A stretch of DNA of 64,000 nucleotides, taken from JAEUMD01 sp050246945 (GTDB lineage: Bacteria > Pseudomonadota > Alphaproteobacteria > Rhizobiales > Hyphomicrobiaceae). The DNA lies in assembly GCA_050246945.1 (NCBI GenBank), contig JBFWVC010000007.1, positions 1 through 64,000 of the forward strand. Reading direction: 5' to 3'. Shown piece by piece: positions 8,781-24,739 of the stretch; within the stretch, counting starts at the first letter, position 1, and each line of letters begins with the position of its first letter. The translations under genes and the position numbers were made by a program. Below the pieces are notes generated by a model. The model saw only the letters and a program-made list of their open reading frames with translations. It did not search any database and had not been told where the DNA came from.

Positions 8781-9664
8781 GGCAGGGACAACAGAACCGC
8801 CGTGGCCGCGGACGCAATCGCAAGAGCCAGAATCCGCTAACGCGCAGCTTCGAAAGCAACGGTCCGGATGTGAAGATCCGGGGCACGCCGTCGCACATTG
8901 CCGAGAAGTACATCTCGCTTGCGCGCGATGCCCAATCCTCTGGCGATCCTGTGCTGGCGGAGAGTTATCTGCAGCACGCCGAGCACTACAATCGCATCAT
9001 AATGGCCTTCCGCGAGCAGCAGATTCAGCAGGGCGGAGGCGACCCCGCCTCGATGCGTCGTCAGCCGGGTCTGGGCGAGTTCGGTGATGCCGACGATTTG
9101 GCCGACGACGGTGACGACGAGATGGGCGTCGCGGACATGGGCGGCGTCATGGGCATGAACGAGCCGCAGCCGAATGTCCGCGGCTTCGAGACGCAGCAGC
9201 GGCATGAGCGCCAGGAACGTCACGAGCGCCAGGATCGTCATGATCGTCATGATGGGAACCGCCATCGCGGCGATTTCCAGGGCCGCCAGGGTGGCCGCGA
9301 CCGCCAGTTCAATGGCCGCAACGGAGGCGACCGTCGTCAGGGCGGCGATCAGGACAGCGATCAGTCGCGCCGCGAGGCACGCGATAATCGCGACCCGAAC
9401 CGTTCCGACCAAGGCCGGTCCGACCCGAACCGTTCCGACCCGAGCCGTTCCGACCCGAGCCGTTCCGACCAAGGCCGGTCCGACCAAGGCCGGTCCGACC
9501 AAGGCCGCCGAGGCGGTGGGGAGGCTCGCCGCCGCGAATTCGCCGGCCCCGGAGCAGATCAGCCGGAGTTCCTCCGCCGGTCGGTCCGGCGCCCGCGCCG
9601 CCCGCGTGAGGACGCAGGCGAGAGTGCGCCCGAGGCCGCGCCGGCTGAGGACAACGCGGAGTGA
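8777..9664 (+). CDS. DUF4167 domain-containing protein
   Basis: The basic N-terminus (MRQGQQNRRGRGRNRKSQNP) followed by FESNGPDVKIRGTPSHIAEK and YLQHAEHYNRI is the DUF4167 domain (residues about 1-80), found widely in alphaproteobacteria and suspected to be RNA- or DNA-associated. The remaining 215 residues are low complexity: an acidic patch around residues 115-125, His/Arg/Gln-rich stretches, then five-residue units of the RSDPN/RSDPS/RSDQG type. The start has a good GGGAG signal and may be coupled to the small upstream frame. A strong terminator follows at 9698. The function of DUF4167 is not established. Confidence 0.9.
   Translation: MRQGQQNRRGRGRNRKSQNPLTRSFESNGPDVKIRGTPSHIAEKYISLARDAQSSGDPVLAESYLQHAEHYNRIIMAFREQQIQQGGGDPASMRRQPGLGEFGDADDLADDGDDEMGVADMGGVMGMNEPQPNVRGFETQQRHERQERHERQDRHDRHDGNRHRGDFQGRQGGRDRQFNGRNGGDRRQGGDQDSDQSRREARDNRDPNRSDQGRSDPNRSDPSRSDPSRSDQGRSDQGRSDQGRRGGGEARRREFAGPGADQPEFLRRSVRRPRRPREDAGESAPEAAPAEDNAE
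9397..9512 (+). repeat. Tandem 15-bp repeats inside the DUF4167 gene
   Basis: A unit of the form CGTTCCGACCNNAGC or GGTCCGACCAAGGCC repeats about eight times with small variations, encoding pentapeptides RSDPN, RSDPS and RSDQG. Perfect local copies suggest recent slippage, so the tract length probably varies between strains. Confidence 0.85.
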
Positions 9665-9697
9665 CGCCGCGCTCGTACCGCCGCATGATTTGACAAG

Positions 9698-9725
9698 AGC
9701 CCGCCTGTAAACCGGCGGGCTTTTT
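9698..9725 (+). terminator. Rho-independent terminator after the DUF4167 gene
   Basis: The arm AGCCCGCC at 9698-9705 pairs perfectly with GGCGGGCT at 9714-9721 across an 8-base loop, followed by a run of T. Confidence 0.9.
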
Positions 9726-9863
9726 GTTGCGTCAGGCCGTCATTCCTGGGCCAGTGCTGTCTGGCTCGCTGCATCGACTTGCCGAGAAGCGCACTCAGGC
9801 GTCAGAATCCGATTGGGAACGACTTCCATTCGCGTTCAACACCCGACTTGCACATTGGCATGC

Positions 9864-10631
9864 TCACTGGGCGACGCTATCGCCCGGCCGTATCGCTCCT
9901 GGCGAGGCAACAGTCGCATAGACCCCGAAATCGGAGTGGCCGAACGTGCGCAAAAGCAGAGCTGGTATCGCCATATCGCGCGCGCCCGTTGCCGGGTCGA
10001 CATTGGTGGCGTCGCACCGTTGGGTGCGCGTGAAGACGTCGAGGCCGACGTGGCCGATCGTGATCGACTGGTCGACGAGTTCGAGTTCGCGCCAGGCGGG
10101 CAGCCCGTCGATGATGATGTTGGGCCGGAAGCGCAGCGGATTGATTGTCCTGCCCGAGATGCGCTCCAATTCGCGCACGCTTGCCAGATTGACAATGTGT
10201 ACGCACTTCTTTGCCACGTCCGAAAAGCTGTGCCCTGGGGCCACCACGATATGCGGCGCGCCGCGCAGGTCCGCCTTCATGTAGGCGGCGAGGAACTGCT
10301 CGATCATCGAGCGCCCAAGCTTGGTTGAAATCTGGCCCCGCGCCACCTGGCGGCCGTCCCGCAGCACGCAGAGCGTATGCGTGTCGTCGTCGAACCGGGT
10401 TTCGAGCGTGGCGAGCCGCTCGTTGCGCATCAGCATGAGGAAGTTGATTTTGGGCAAGTGCTTTGGTTCGTCCGGGTTGAAGCGGCCCGGGCCGTTCTCG
10501 ATCGCATAGGCGCGGTCTCCCGGCACGGTTTCGCCCGGCGACAGATGCACCTCGTCCAGTCGCTCCGGCGTCAGTCCCTTCACGGGGTAGCGGAACAGCG
10601 CGGTGACGTGGGGTGTGGCGGCGTCGGTCAT
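9864..10631 (-). CDS. MOSC domain-containing protein
   Basis: MOSC domains carry or transfer sulfur or molybdenum-cofactor-linked groups, as in the C-terminus of eukaryotic Moco sulfurase and in YcbX/YiiM. The 255-residue protein has the N-terminal MOSC beta barrel (ALFRYPVKGLTPERLDEVHL) and a C-terminal MOSC domain with the conserved cysteine in RTQRCDATNVDPATG. The ATG at 10631 matches the usual N-terminus; the frame extends further upstream without family similarity. It is convergent with the DUF4167 gene and shares the gap holding that gene's terminator. The substrate cannot be told from sequence. Confidence 0.9.
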   Translation of the reverse strand: MTDAATPHVTALFRYPVKGLTPERLDEVHLSPGETVPGDRAYAIENGPGRFNPDEPKHLPKINFLMLMRNERLATLETRFDDDTHTLCVLRDGRQVARGQISTKLGRSMIEQFLAAYMKADLRGAPHIVVAPGHSFSDVAKKCVHIVNLASVRELERISGRTINPLRFRPNIIIDGLPAWRELELVDQSITIGHVGLDVFTRTQRCDATNVDPATGARDMAIPALLLRTFGHSDFGVYATVASPGAIRPGDSVAQ

Positions 10632-10788
10632 TAGCGAGCGTCCTGCGGCGGCTACGCAGGCAGGCTTAACAGAACAGATGCCGGGCACAAAGCTTGCCAT
10701 GGCATGCCACGGCGGCGGCGTGTCCACTGCCACTATCCGCCCCAAGGAAAATTCCACACTGGCCATGAGGCAATCGTTGTCGCGCCCC

Positions 10789-10816
10789 CTTCCAAGCGCC
10801 GAAAACGCACCCATAT
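10789..10816 (+). promoter_or_regulatory. Sigma32 (RpoH)-like heat-shock promoter of clpB
   Basis: CTTCCAA at 10789-10795 and CCCATAT at 10810-10816, separated by 14 bases, match the RpoH pattern CTTGAAA / CCCATNT well. The position, about 120 bases before the clpB start, fits a heat-shock promoter. Confidence 0.6.
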
Positions 10817-10942
10817 GAAACGCTGAAGTTCCGGTTGGGGAGCGCCGACAGGGCACGCGGCCGGGGCGTGAGACATACAACCATTCGGATGGTCGCAGGC
10901 GCCAGCAAGGGCCTCGCGGTCATGCCATACAAAGGGGTTGCC

Positions 10943-13543
<2,601 letters not shown>

Positions 13544-13583
13544 TCGTTGCGACCGCGGCATGGATGCTATTGCAACACGAGGG

Positions 13584-13620
13584 ACCCCGGCTGATTGCTT
13601 CAGCCGGGGTTCATTTTTTT
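13584..13620 (+). terminator. Rho-independent terminator of clpB
   Basis: An 11-bp perfect stem (13584-13594 with 13600-13610) and a 5-base loop are followed by TCATTTTTTT. Confidence 0.93.
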
Positions 13621-13760
13621 GAGCAAAGGAATTAATTGTTCCGATACCTGTAATACCTATGGTTGTGCTGTCAGAGGTCGAAATGGGTTGCTAGGCAAGT
13701 CGGACTCTCTGCAATGAGCGCCGGGCGCAGCAGACGACACATGCCAAAGGTTGTATTGTT

Positions 13761-14771
13761 GTGGCCCGTCGAGGTTCGCGGATGCAAGGTATGCGGAGCG
13801 TTTGGGCAGAGCGGCTGGAATCGAGCGTCGGTTCATCTCGAACGGTACCGACAGGTTGGAGCGATAATGCGTTCTCCACCCCCTCCTCGCACGAACTATC
13901 CGAATTGGCGCTGGGGCGACTGATACATGATGGCGCGTTCTCGCCCCGGCCCATTGCGGCGCAGTCGCGCGCACTGTCACTTCTCCTGACATTGCGCACC
14001 GAAGTGACGCGTGCCGCTGTGCTGACCGCGATATGCGCTACCGCCGCCAACGCTCTTCGCGACGAACCCGACCTGCGGGCCGCCCGTGCTTTGACCCGCT
14101 TCTATCCGGTCGGCTCGTCCGACTTTATTCTCGCGTCGACGCGCTATTGCCGGCTCGATCCGGCCACCGCCGCCGCAGAGGCTTTGAATGCCTTCAACGA
14201 TGCGCTGGGCTGTGCGATGAGCGCCACTGTGCAGTTCACCGCGGACCGTCAGGCCATCCCGAATCTCGCCGCAGTGCCCACCGTTGATCTTTGTGCAGCC
14301 TGGCAGACCGCATGCACCAAGGCGCATCGTGTTCTCGCTGAGATCGAAAATGCGATCCGCATATTTAACCCCGTCCGACGCGTCGATGACGATGATGTTC
14401 TTGTCGCCGCGCTCAAGGAGGCCGCTGCAGGACGCGCACCGCTTCGCGAACCTGATGGCGAGTTCGTCATGCCGCACTGGGTGGAGCAGCGTCAGTCGCC
14501 TCGCATCACCGTTTCCTGCGCCGCACTCCTGGTGATTGGCACGATCGAGTCCGCGATCCGCATTACCGACGTGTCGACGGGCGGCCTCGGCATCGAGACG
14601 TCCGAGCAGCTGAGCGACGGCGACATCGTCGCAATCGATCTGGGCGGGATTTTGCTGCCGGGCAGGGTGATCTGGCGCAGGCGCGGCCGCGCCGGTATCG
14701 TGTTCGAGCAGAATCTCCTCGACGATTCACCCGAATACCGCTTCCTTGCAAGCCACGAAGAGGCCCGCTGA
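13761..14771 (+). CDS. PilZ domain-containing protein
   Basis: PilZ domains bind cyclic di-GMP. In this protein of up to 336 residues the PilZ domain is at the C-terminus (about residues 240-330) and has both binding elements: RQSPR (RxxxR) and DVSTGG (D/NxSxxG). The N-terminal 230 residues are mostly helical and alanine-rich and match nothing I recognise; they may be a divergent second domain. The given start is a GTG, and ATG codons at 13782 and 13791 are equally possible. It is convergent with the M23 peptidase gene; both stops lie within about 32 bases. Confidence 0.82.
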   Translation: MARRGSRMQGMRSVWAERLESSVGSSRTVPTGWSDNAFSTPSSHELSELALGRLIHDGAFSPRPIAAQSRALSLLLTLRTEVTRAAVLTAICATAANALRDEPDLRAARALTRFYPVGSSDFILASTRYCRLDPATAAAEALNAFNDALGCAMSATVQFTADRQAIPNLAAVPTVDLCAAWQTACTKAHRVLAEIENAIRIFNPVRRVDDDDVLVAALKEAAAGRAPLREPDGEFVMPHWVEQRQSPRITVSCAALLVIGTIESAIRITDVSTGGLGIETSEQLSDGDIVAIDLGGILLPGRVIWRRRGRAGIVFEQNLLDDSPEYRFLASHEEAR

Positions 14772-14802
14772 CCAGTCCCCGCCATCTCGCGGGTTCCTCC
14801 GT

Positions 14803-16815
14803 CTATTTGCTTGCTGTCTTGACGGGCGCGCGCCGCATCAGGTCGTCGATGCGCGCGCGTTCCTTCTGGAATTGCGCCAATTGTCGTCCGTCGAGTTGAC
14901 GCTCGCGTGGTACCTGGATCGACATCGGGTTCACGAACTGTGAGTTGACGAGCACTTCGAAATGCAAATGCGGGCCCGACGACAGACCGGTTGAACCGAC
15001 GTAGCCGATCACCTGGCCCTGCCGCACTTTCGCGCCTTCGCGTGCGCCGGGCGCGATCGCCGACATGTGCCCATAGGCCGTTTGGTAGCCGTTTGCGTGG
15101 CGGATGCGAACGTAGTTTCCGTACTGGCCTTTCCGCCCCGCCTGCTCGATCACGCCATTGCCCGCGGCAAGGATCGGCGTGCCGGGCGGTGCAGCCCAGT
15201 CCACGCCTGTATGCATTTTCCGGCGGTTGAGAAGCGGATGGAAACGATAGCCGAAACCCGAAGTCAGCCGCACGTTGGAACTGCGCACCGGGCGTCGCAT
15301 AAGGAACCGTTTCGAGTTGTTGCCTTGATCGTCGTAATAGTCGATGGCCCCATCGGGCGTTCGGTACCTGTAGAAGCGAGAGGTGTCGCCGCCGGCCGTG
15401 ATTGATGTGTAAAGCAGTTCGCCAAGTTCGTTCTTGCTGTTGTCTTGGTCCTTCACGTCGAAGAACAGTTCGATCTGGTCGCCGGCTCTCAGTCGTCGCC
15501 TGTAGTCGGTTTCGTAGACGTGTACACGAAGGATCTGCAAGATCGTCTCGGAGTCGATACCTTGCTCGAGCAGGGCATTATAGATGCCCGAATAGAGATT
15601 GGCATTTCTGAGTTCGTCGTCGTCGTCGTTGAGCAGTGCGCGCACCGCGGCCTCGGCGCCGATAGGTGTCGCTGACGCTTCGAACTCACCAGCAGGTCCG
15701 CGTGTCACCGTTACTTTGTGCACGTGTCCGTCGGCGAATACAGAAAAGCGCGCCGGCTCCTTGCGATCCGCTTCGGTGAGCGATTCCACAAGCGTGACGT
15801 GAACCTCGTTGCCGGGCTCCAGATCGCGTTCCTTGAAGGTGCCGCGCGCAGCTTCGATCATGGCCGCGGCTTGCCACTGATCGGCGCCAGCCTTCATCAG
15901 GATCTTCTTCAGCGTATCGCCCTTGCCCACTTTCACGACCGTCAATTCGCCGTCCTCGATGTCGTCGTTGGCATCGGTTCTTTCGCTCACGGTTTTGGCC
16001 AGGATCGTCGTGTTTGGCTGCTGAGCCACTACCTTCGGTGCGGCCAGATCTTCCACACCAAGCCCTCCGGCAGCATCGGCGACCGGAGCACGCATCGCAT
16101 CGGCATCGCGCACGACGATCTCGCGCACTTCTGCCTCGTCCATGCGCTGCCCATCCTCCACCGGCAGAATGCCGCCCAGAAGCTCGACGACGCGCACGAC
16201 GACGTCAGCATTTGCAATAGTTTCGCCCTGGTCGCTGTCGACGTCCTGTATCGGGGTCGAGTTCGCGTAGAGCTTGAAAGGATTGAATGCCGGTATGAGC
16301 TGCTTCGTCGTGTCGGAGGGCGCACCGAGCCGCGCGGCGATCCTCACATAGGGCTTCGCATGGATGTAGTCCCGGCCATTGCGCCGCTGGTGCAGCTTTT
16401 CCTGGATAACGAAGCGCATCGAGCCGGCGCCGCTCGTGACCTCCAATCTGTCGGACTTGGGCGTGAACCAGTTGAGGCCGGCCAGTCGTCTCACGTTCGG
16501 CAGCGAAGGCGAAGGAATCTCACCGGTGCCGATGCGCGCCAGCGTAGGCAGGAATCCGCTCACGCTTTCTTTGGAATCGACCGAGCCATAAATGACTGTG
16601 AAGATCGCGACTGAGCCGATCGCCGCTGCCAGCACGGTGCTCATGAGCCAGCGGAAGCGGCCGCCGGGCGGTGCCGCTCCATGATCCATTTCGTAGAGAT
16701 CGCGCAAGCTGCGTCGGCCGCGGCCGCCGTACACGTTCGGCAGGCCGACCGGACGTGATCCGCCGGCGAGCGGATGGTGTTTCGCGCTGCCTTTGAAGTG
16801 ACCTCGGCTCACCAC
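14803..16815 (-). CDS. M23 family metallopeptidase with LysM-like region and membrane anchor
   Basis: This is a LytM-type zinc endopeptidase that would cut peptidoglycan cross-bridges. Order: cytoplasmic tail, one membrane segment (WLMSTVLAAAIGSVAIFTVI), a long periplasmic region, a LysM-like stretch (VVKVGKGDTLKKILMKAGAD), a second beta domain, and the catalytic domain with the HTGVD motif and HLHFE, so it looks active. The start is uncertain. GTG at 16815 has a GAGG upstream and keeps a plausible basic tail; ATG at 16689 would leave a very short tail; the frame is open to 17190. It probably acts in cell-wall growth or division. Confidence 0.88.
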   Translation of the reverse strand: MVSRGHFKGSAKHHPLAGGSRPVGLPNVYGGRGRRSLRDLYEMDHGAAPPGGRFRWLMSTVLAAAIGSVAIFTVIYGSVDSKESVSGFLPTLARIGTGEIPSPSLPNVRRLAGLNWFTPKSDRLEVTSGAGSMRFVIQEKLHQRRNGRDYIHAKPYVRIAARLGAPSDTTKQLIPAFNPFKLYANSTPIQDVDSDQGETIANADVVVRVVELLGGILPVEDGQRMDEAEVREIVVRDADAMRAPVADAAGGLGVEDLAAPKVVAQQPNTTILAKTVSERTDANDDIEDGELTVVKVGKGDTLKKILMKAGADQWQAAAMIEAARGTFKERDLEPGNEVHVTLVESLTEADRKEPARFSVFADGHVHKVTVTRGPAGEFEASATPIGAEAAVRALLNDDDDELRNANLYSGIYNALLEQGIDSETILQILRVHVYETDYRRRLRAGDQIELFFDVKDQDNSKNELGELLYTSITAGGDTSRFYRYRTPDGAIDYYDDQGNNSKRFLMRRPVRSSNVRLTSGFGYRFHPLLNRRKMHTGVDWAAPPGTPILAAGNGVIEQAGRKGQYGNYVRIRHANGYQTAYGHMSAIAPGAREGAKVRQGQVIGYVGSTGLSSGPHLHFEVLVNSQFVNPMSIQVPRERQLDGRQLAQFQKERARIDDLMRRAPVKTASK

Positions 16816-17248
16816 GGCGCGCTCAGCCTCTTCCAACGGAACACATTGAAGCGCTCCCCCGTTGTCCCTAGTTCGTGCACTCGCTTCCCCGTATGGACCG
16901 CTGGCAGCTGCATCATGCGAGCGCACCAATAGCCCTCTCCACAGAGAGGGCACACATCGCAGCGGCGCGCCACAAACCGCAGCGCCAGCGTTGAAGGCGG
17001 ACCAGAGACTCGTGACGTTCGCTCTGCGCGTCAAAGTTTGCCAGCAAAATCCCCCGCAGAGTACCCGTAGGAAAGCTTTGCCGTCACAAAGCGGCGCTGA
17101 GATGGCGGTTGCCCAGTCAGTCGTACGTTGGCTGCACGACGCAAAGTTCCCAAGTTCCCGCGCCCATACGAGAACAACCGCTGCGCGCACTCTTCGTCGG
17201 CCTTAGGCTTGATCTCTGCCGCGCGGTCTCGGTGCTGCATCCGATCCT

Positions 17249-17343
17249 CGTGTCGTTTTCACGAAGTTCGTCACATTCTGCGGCAACCTCGGCACGAATT
17301 TCGCGGTTCTAGTTTGATTGGGATCGAGAAGTTCGCCTCGCAA
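17249..17343. repeat. Intergenic palindromic repeat, family E, copy 2 (inverted)
   Basis: Read on the minus strand, this stretch matches positions 3-110 of the window with a short internal deletion of the segment that forms the outer arm in copy 1. It lies between the M23 gene and the rRNA promoter. Confidence 0.6.
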
Positions 17344-17580
17344 CGGGGCCGAAACGTATGAAGCGGACTTCTTGATCATCGCACTTGGTACTTTCCGCGC
17401 AATTGAGCCAGGTTTAGAGCCCTGCCGATGTTGCGCCGCACGTGCTGCGCTGCACGCATCGGTGTCGATACAATCGCCAACGGCAGCATGGTAACCATTT
17501 TTCCGACCAGAAAATATTGTTTATCTTCAATAAGTTGATGAAAATTTTGCGGTGCCGGGCGATTTTTTTAATTAAGGCCG

Positions 17581-17609
17581 TTGACAACCGGCCGGCGATG
17601 ATATTAATT
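17581..17609 (+). promoter_or_regulatory. Probable rRNA operon promoter
   Basis: A perfect TTGACA at 17581-17586 is followed 15 bases later by TATTAA (17602-17607), or 17 bases later by TTAATT. An AT-rich stretch just upstream (17561-17575, TTTTTTTAATTAA) could serve as an UP element. The leader to 16S would be about 380 bases. Confidence 0.55.
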
Positions 17610-17763
17610 CAATCCTCGTTGCGAGGCACACAGTGCTTCGCCGCCCTCGACGGGCATCGCTCTCTCAGATAACATTTGGTTCCCTCCTGGGACACCCAGG
17701 CAGGAACCTCGTTGTCTCGAAATCCGGCCAAACAAGGTCGGTGAGCGGTTTTCGTCGCTGTTT

Positions 17764-17775
17764 TGCTCTTTGACA
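17764..17775 (+). promoter_or_regulatory. boxA antitermination site in the rRNA leader
   Basis: TGCTCTTTGACA differs at one position from the boxA consensus TGCTCTTTAACA and lies in the leader about 220 bases before 16S, where NusB/S10 antitermination factors load. Confidence 0.8.
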
Positions 17776-17993
17776 AGTGGTTTTGAAGGAAGGGAAACGC
17801 AGACGGCGGAGTCCTGGCGGATCCCGAGCCCTGAAATATGGGTTCGTGATCTAAAACAAGACTCTGGCGATAACTGCGTTTCAGCCATCACCATGACGCA
17901 CGTCGAGCAATCGATGTGGGTCAGAGTGTGAAGGTGCCCGTTACGCAGTAATCCTTGGAGTGATTCCTCCAAGCCGACCAGAATCCAACTCTT

Positions 17994-19483
<1,490 letters not shown>

Positions 19484-19635
19484 GAGAAAGCATCGTTTCC
19501 TCCGGCTTCGACCAGAGGCGATACCTTCTCGACTTGGACAAACGGATCCGGTCTTGAATCAACCCGGATCTAAGACACAGACGCGGGACATCCGCCGTCT
19601 TCGTTTCTCTTTCTTCACATGGACGCACGCTTAAA

Positions 19636-19712
19636 GGGCCTGTAGCTCAGTTGGTTAGAGCGCGCGCTTGATAAGCGTGAGGTCGGAAGTTCAAATCTTC
19701 CCAGGCCCACCA
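19636..19712 (+). tRNA. tRNA-Ile (GAT)
   Basis: A complete 77-base cloverleaf with acceptor stem GGGCCTG, anticodon GAT in CTTGATAAG, T-arm GTTCAAATC and encoded CCA. It sits in the standard 16S-23S spacer position. Confidence 0.97.
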
Positions 19713-19781
19713 TTCACCCGTGTAAACACATGTGTCTGGTGGGCGGTGGAAGTGAACTTTGAGTGTGATGCCGTTAGGATC

Positions 19782-19857
19782 GGGGCCATAGCTCAGCTGG
19801 GAGAGCGGTAGCTTTGCAAGCTTCAGGTCGTCGGTTCGATCCCGACTGGCTCCACCA
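19782..19857 (+). tRNA. tRNA-Ala (TGC)
   Basis: A 76-base cloverleaf with acceptor GGGGCCA, anticodon TGC in TTTGCAAG, T-arm GTTCGATCC and encoded CCA; the second spacer tRNA. Confidence 0.97.
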
Positions 19858-20208
19858 TCCGTCTCAATCGTCCATGTTCGAAGAGTAACATTTCCGCTCG
19901 CAAGTGCCTTACTCATGGCGCGGTGAAGCGGCTTTCTTGACATCGTGTAGAGGAAACAAGCCTGGGTGCCGACGTAAGACGTCGGCGCATCCCAAGAGCA
20001 TTCTTGTCGTTTGAGCCTACGGGCTTATGCGGGTTGAATGTGGAGGGGTCCGGAAGGGGCGCAAGTGCCATCCGGGTATGGGTTTGTTTTATGACTTCTG
20101 GTCTTTCTGTTGCGATGCCATCCGGCCGAACATTTGGCTTTTCGTGAAGCGCTCTTCTCCGGAACGTGGATGAATTGCCTGATGCGGGTGGGCATTGCAA
20201 ATGAGAGC

Positions 20209-23004
<2,796 letters not shown>

Positions 23005-23086
23005 TCTCATTTAGCAATGCCCATCATTTGATGGGCTTCGCGAACAGCAGGAAGACCAAAACCAGAAGTCTCACACGTCTCCGCCG

Positions 23087-23202
23087 ACCTGGTGATTATG
23101 GCGGGGTGGCTGCACCCGATCCCATTCCGAACTCGGCCGTGAAACGCCCCAGCGCCGATGGTACTTCGTCTCAAGACGCGGGAGAGTAGGTCATTGCCAG
23201 GT
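23087..23202 (+). rRNA. 5S ribosomal RNA
   Basis: The ends ACCTGGTG and GCCAGGT pair, and the typical internal CCCGATCCCATTCCGAACTC and ACGCGGGAGAGTAGGTC are present. The length is about 116 bases. No tRNA-fMet follows. Confidence 0.95.
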
Positions 23203-23317
23203 CTGCCGAGCCGTGTGAGTTCTGGAAAGCAGCGAAGCGCGATTGCAACGCGATTTGCTCGAAGAAGAAGTCATAGATCCTCTACACGAATTGGGAATTC
23301 GCATCTCGCGAACCACA

Positions 23318-23357
23318 AAACGCCGCCTGGGCCAACCGCCCGGCGGCGTTTTTGTTT
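23318..23357 (+). terminator. Terminator of the rRNA operon
   Basis: AACGCCGCC at 23319-23327 pairs with GGCGGCGTT at 23342-23350, followed by a T-rich TTTGTTTTG. Confidence 0.9.
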
Positions 23358-23495
23358 TGCTAACCATATGGCGAATCTCGTGACACGCCGTCCGCGCCGC
23401 GTCGTGGCGGCTGGCGGTTCTTTAATTCTTTCCGCGCAAGGTTGATCGGATCAGGGTGGGGAACTGCCGAATATGGCGACGGAACGCTGCCAATT

Positions 23496-24428
23496 ATGAC
23501 GACGGAACGAGGCAAGATCCCTCTATGGATTTATATCCGAGAGGCGCATCGCCTGCTTTGGCGCGATCGCACAACTGTGGTGCGATTTGCTGCGCCATGG
23601 TTCGCTCTTCTCATTGTCGCAGACGCCGTGATCAACTGGGCCTATTTTCCGCGATCTCAAAGCCAAAGCGTAGGCCACACGTGGCCCGATTTCCTTTACA
23701 GCGTTGTATCGATGGCACTCCCGATAACGATTGGCGCAATCGTCGCCGTTCTTCTTCATCGCCACATTATCCTGCCCGAAGAATCTATTGAGCGCGGCCG
23801 GCCTCTAGCACCTCCCAGTCTTGTCACCGCGTATTTGGGGCGCACCATCGCGATGCAGATGTATACGTTCGGTCCGCTCGCACTGGGCGCCGTGTCGATG
23901 TGGCTCTTGCTGTCAATCGTAATCGGTCCCGAAGCGTCAGACGCCGTGGAGGTTGCGACAAGCTCTGGAATATGGACCAATGACGATCTAATTCTTCTGG
24001 GAGCGCTGGCATTGCTTTTCATTCCGGCATGCTATCTGCCGGTCCGAATTTCATTGGCGCTGCCGGCGACTGCGATTGGCAGCCCCAAGCGTACCTTCAG
24101 GGATTCGTGGCTGGTTACGCGAAGCCAATTCTGGCGGCTCTTCGGCGGTGGCGTTGTGAGCTACTGGCCATTCTGGCTGACGCTTGCTCTGACGTTCCGG
24201 TTCTTCATGGCCGAATCCGAATCCCAGGTCCAATTTGTGGCCACTTCGTCAGTCCAAACGGTGGCTCTTTGCTTCTCTGATCTGATCTGGGTTGCCTACT
24301 TCTCGCTTGCCTACCGGAATCTTGTGCCAGAGCCCATGCTGCAGAATGCGCCTTCGCCAATCGACGGCCAGCACGTAGCCCCGCGCCTGATCTTTGAGCG
24401 GCGCCATGGCCAAGACGGAGCGCGATGA
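23496..24428 (+). CDS. Multi-pass membrane protein of unknown function
   Basis: Not recognised. The 310-residue protein has about six hydrophobic segments (for example APWFALLIVADAVINWAYF, MALPITIGAIVAVLLHR, LALGAVSMWLLLSIVIG, ILLGALALLFIPACYLPV) with short loops and no catalytic motif I can name. The general plan resembles inner-membrane proteins of the YciC or DUF975 kind, but I cannot assign it. The ATG at 23496 is preferred over an open extension to 23442. The last codons (from about 24396) lie within a repeat module, so the C-terminus was probably replaced by repeat sequence. It follows the rRNA terminator and is likely transcribed separately. Confidence 0.75.
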   Translation: MTTERGKIPLWIYIREAHRLLWRDRTTVVRFAAPWFALLIVADAVINWAYFPRSQSQSVGHTWPDFLYSVVSMALPITIGAIVAVLLHRHIILPEESIERGRPLAPPSLVTAYLGRTIAMQMYTFGPLALGAVSMWLLLSIVIGPEASDAVEVATSSGIWTNDDLILLGALALLFIPACYLPVRISLALPATAIGSPKRTFRDSWLVTRSQFWRLFGGGVVSYWPFWLTLALTFRFFMAESESQVQFVATSSVQTVALCFSDLIWVAYFSLAYRNLVPEPMLQNAPSPIDGQHVAPRLIFERRHGQDGAR

Positions 24429-24524
24429 GATCGACGCATATCCGCCTTTGCAGATTGGTTCCACCCAAGCCTGAATGGCTCTGAAGCATCGCGAGCGAAT
24501 CTGGAAATTCGCGGCACGCTTCAA
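24396..24524. repeat. Mosaic repeat: modules C and B
   Basis: Module C (24396-24480, ending in the small hairpin AGCCTGAATGGCT) is shared with 56946-57060. Module B (24480-24524), TGAAGC to GCTTCA with an inner CGAATCTGGAAATTCG, recurs at 26191-26232 and 48013-48050. Confidence 0.6.
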
Positions 24525-24739
24525 GGTGCTTTGTCCTGATGACGATGGGCCCGGGCAGCCCCAGTCCAGTTTGCGGCGACAAGGGCAAGGCCGGAGTTCC
24601 GCAGCAAGGAAGCCTGCGCGGTTTCGTCCCGAAAGAGGGGGCGTCATTGCCGCACCATTGTTGACTTTTTCCGTCAATAGGTTTGAACTTGGGCATCCTG
24701 ATCGCAGGACCTTGAATCCTGCCCATTTGGAGAGAATCA

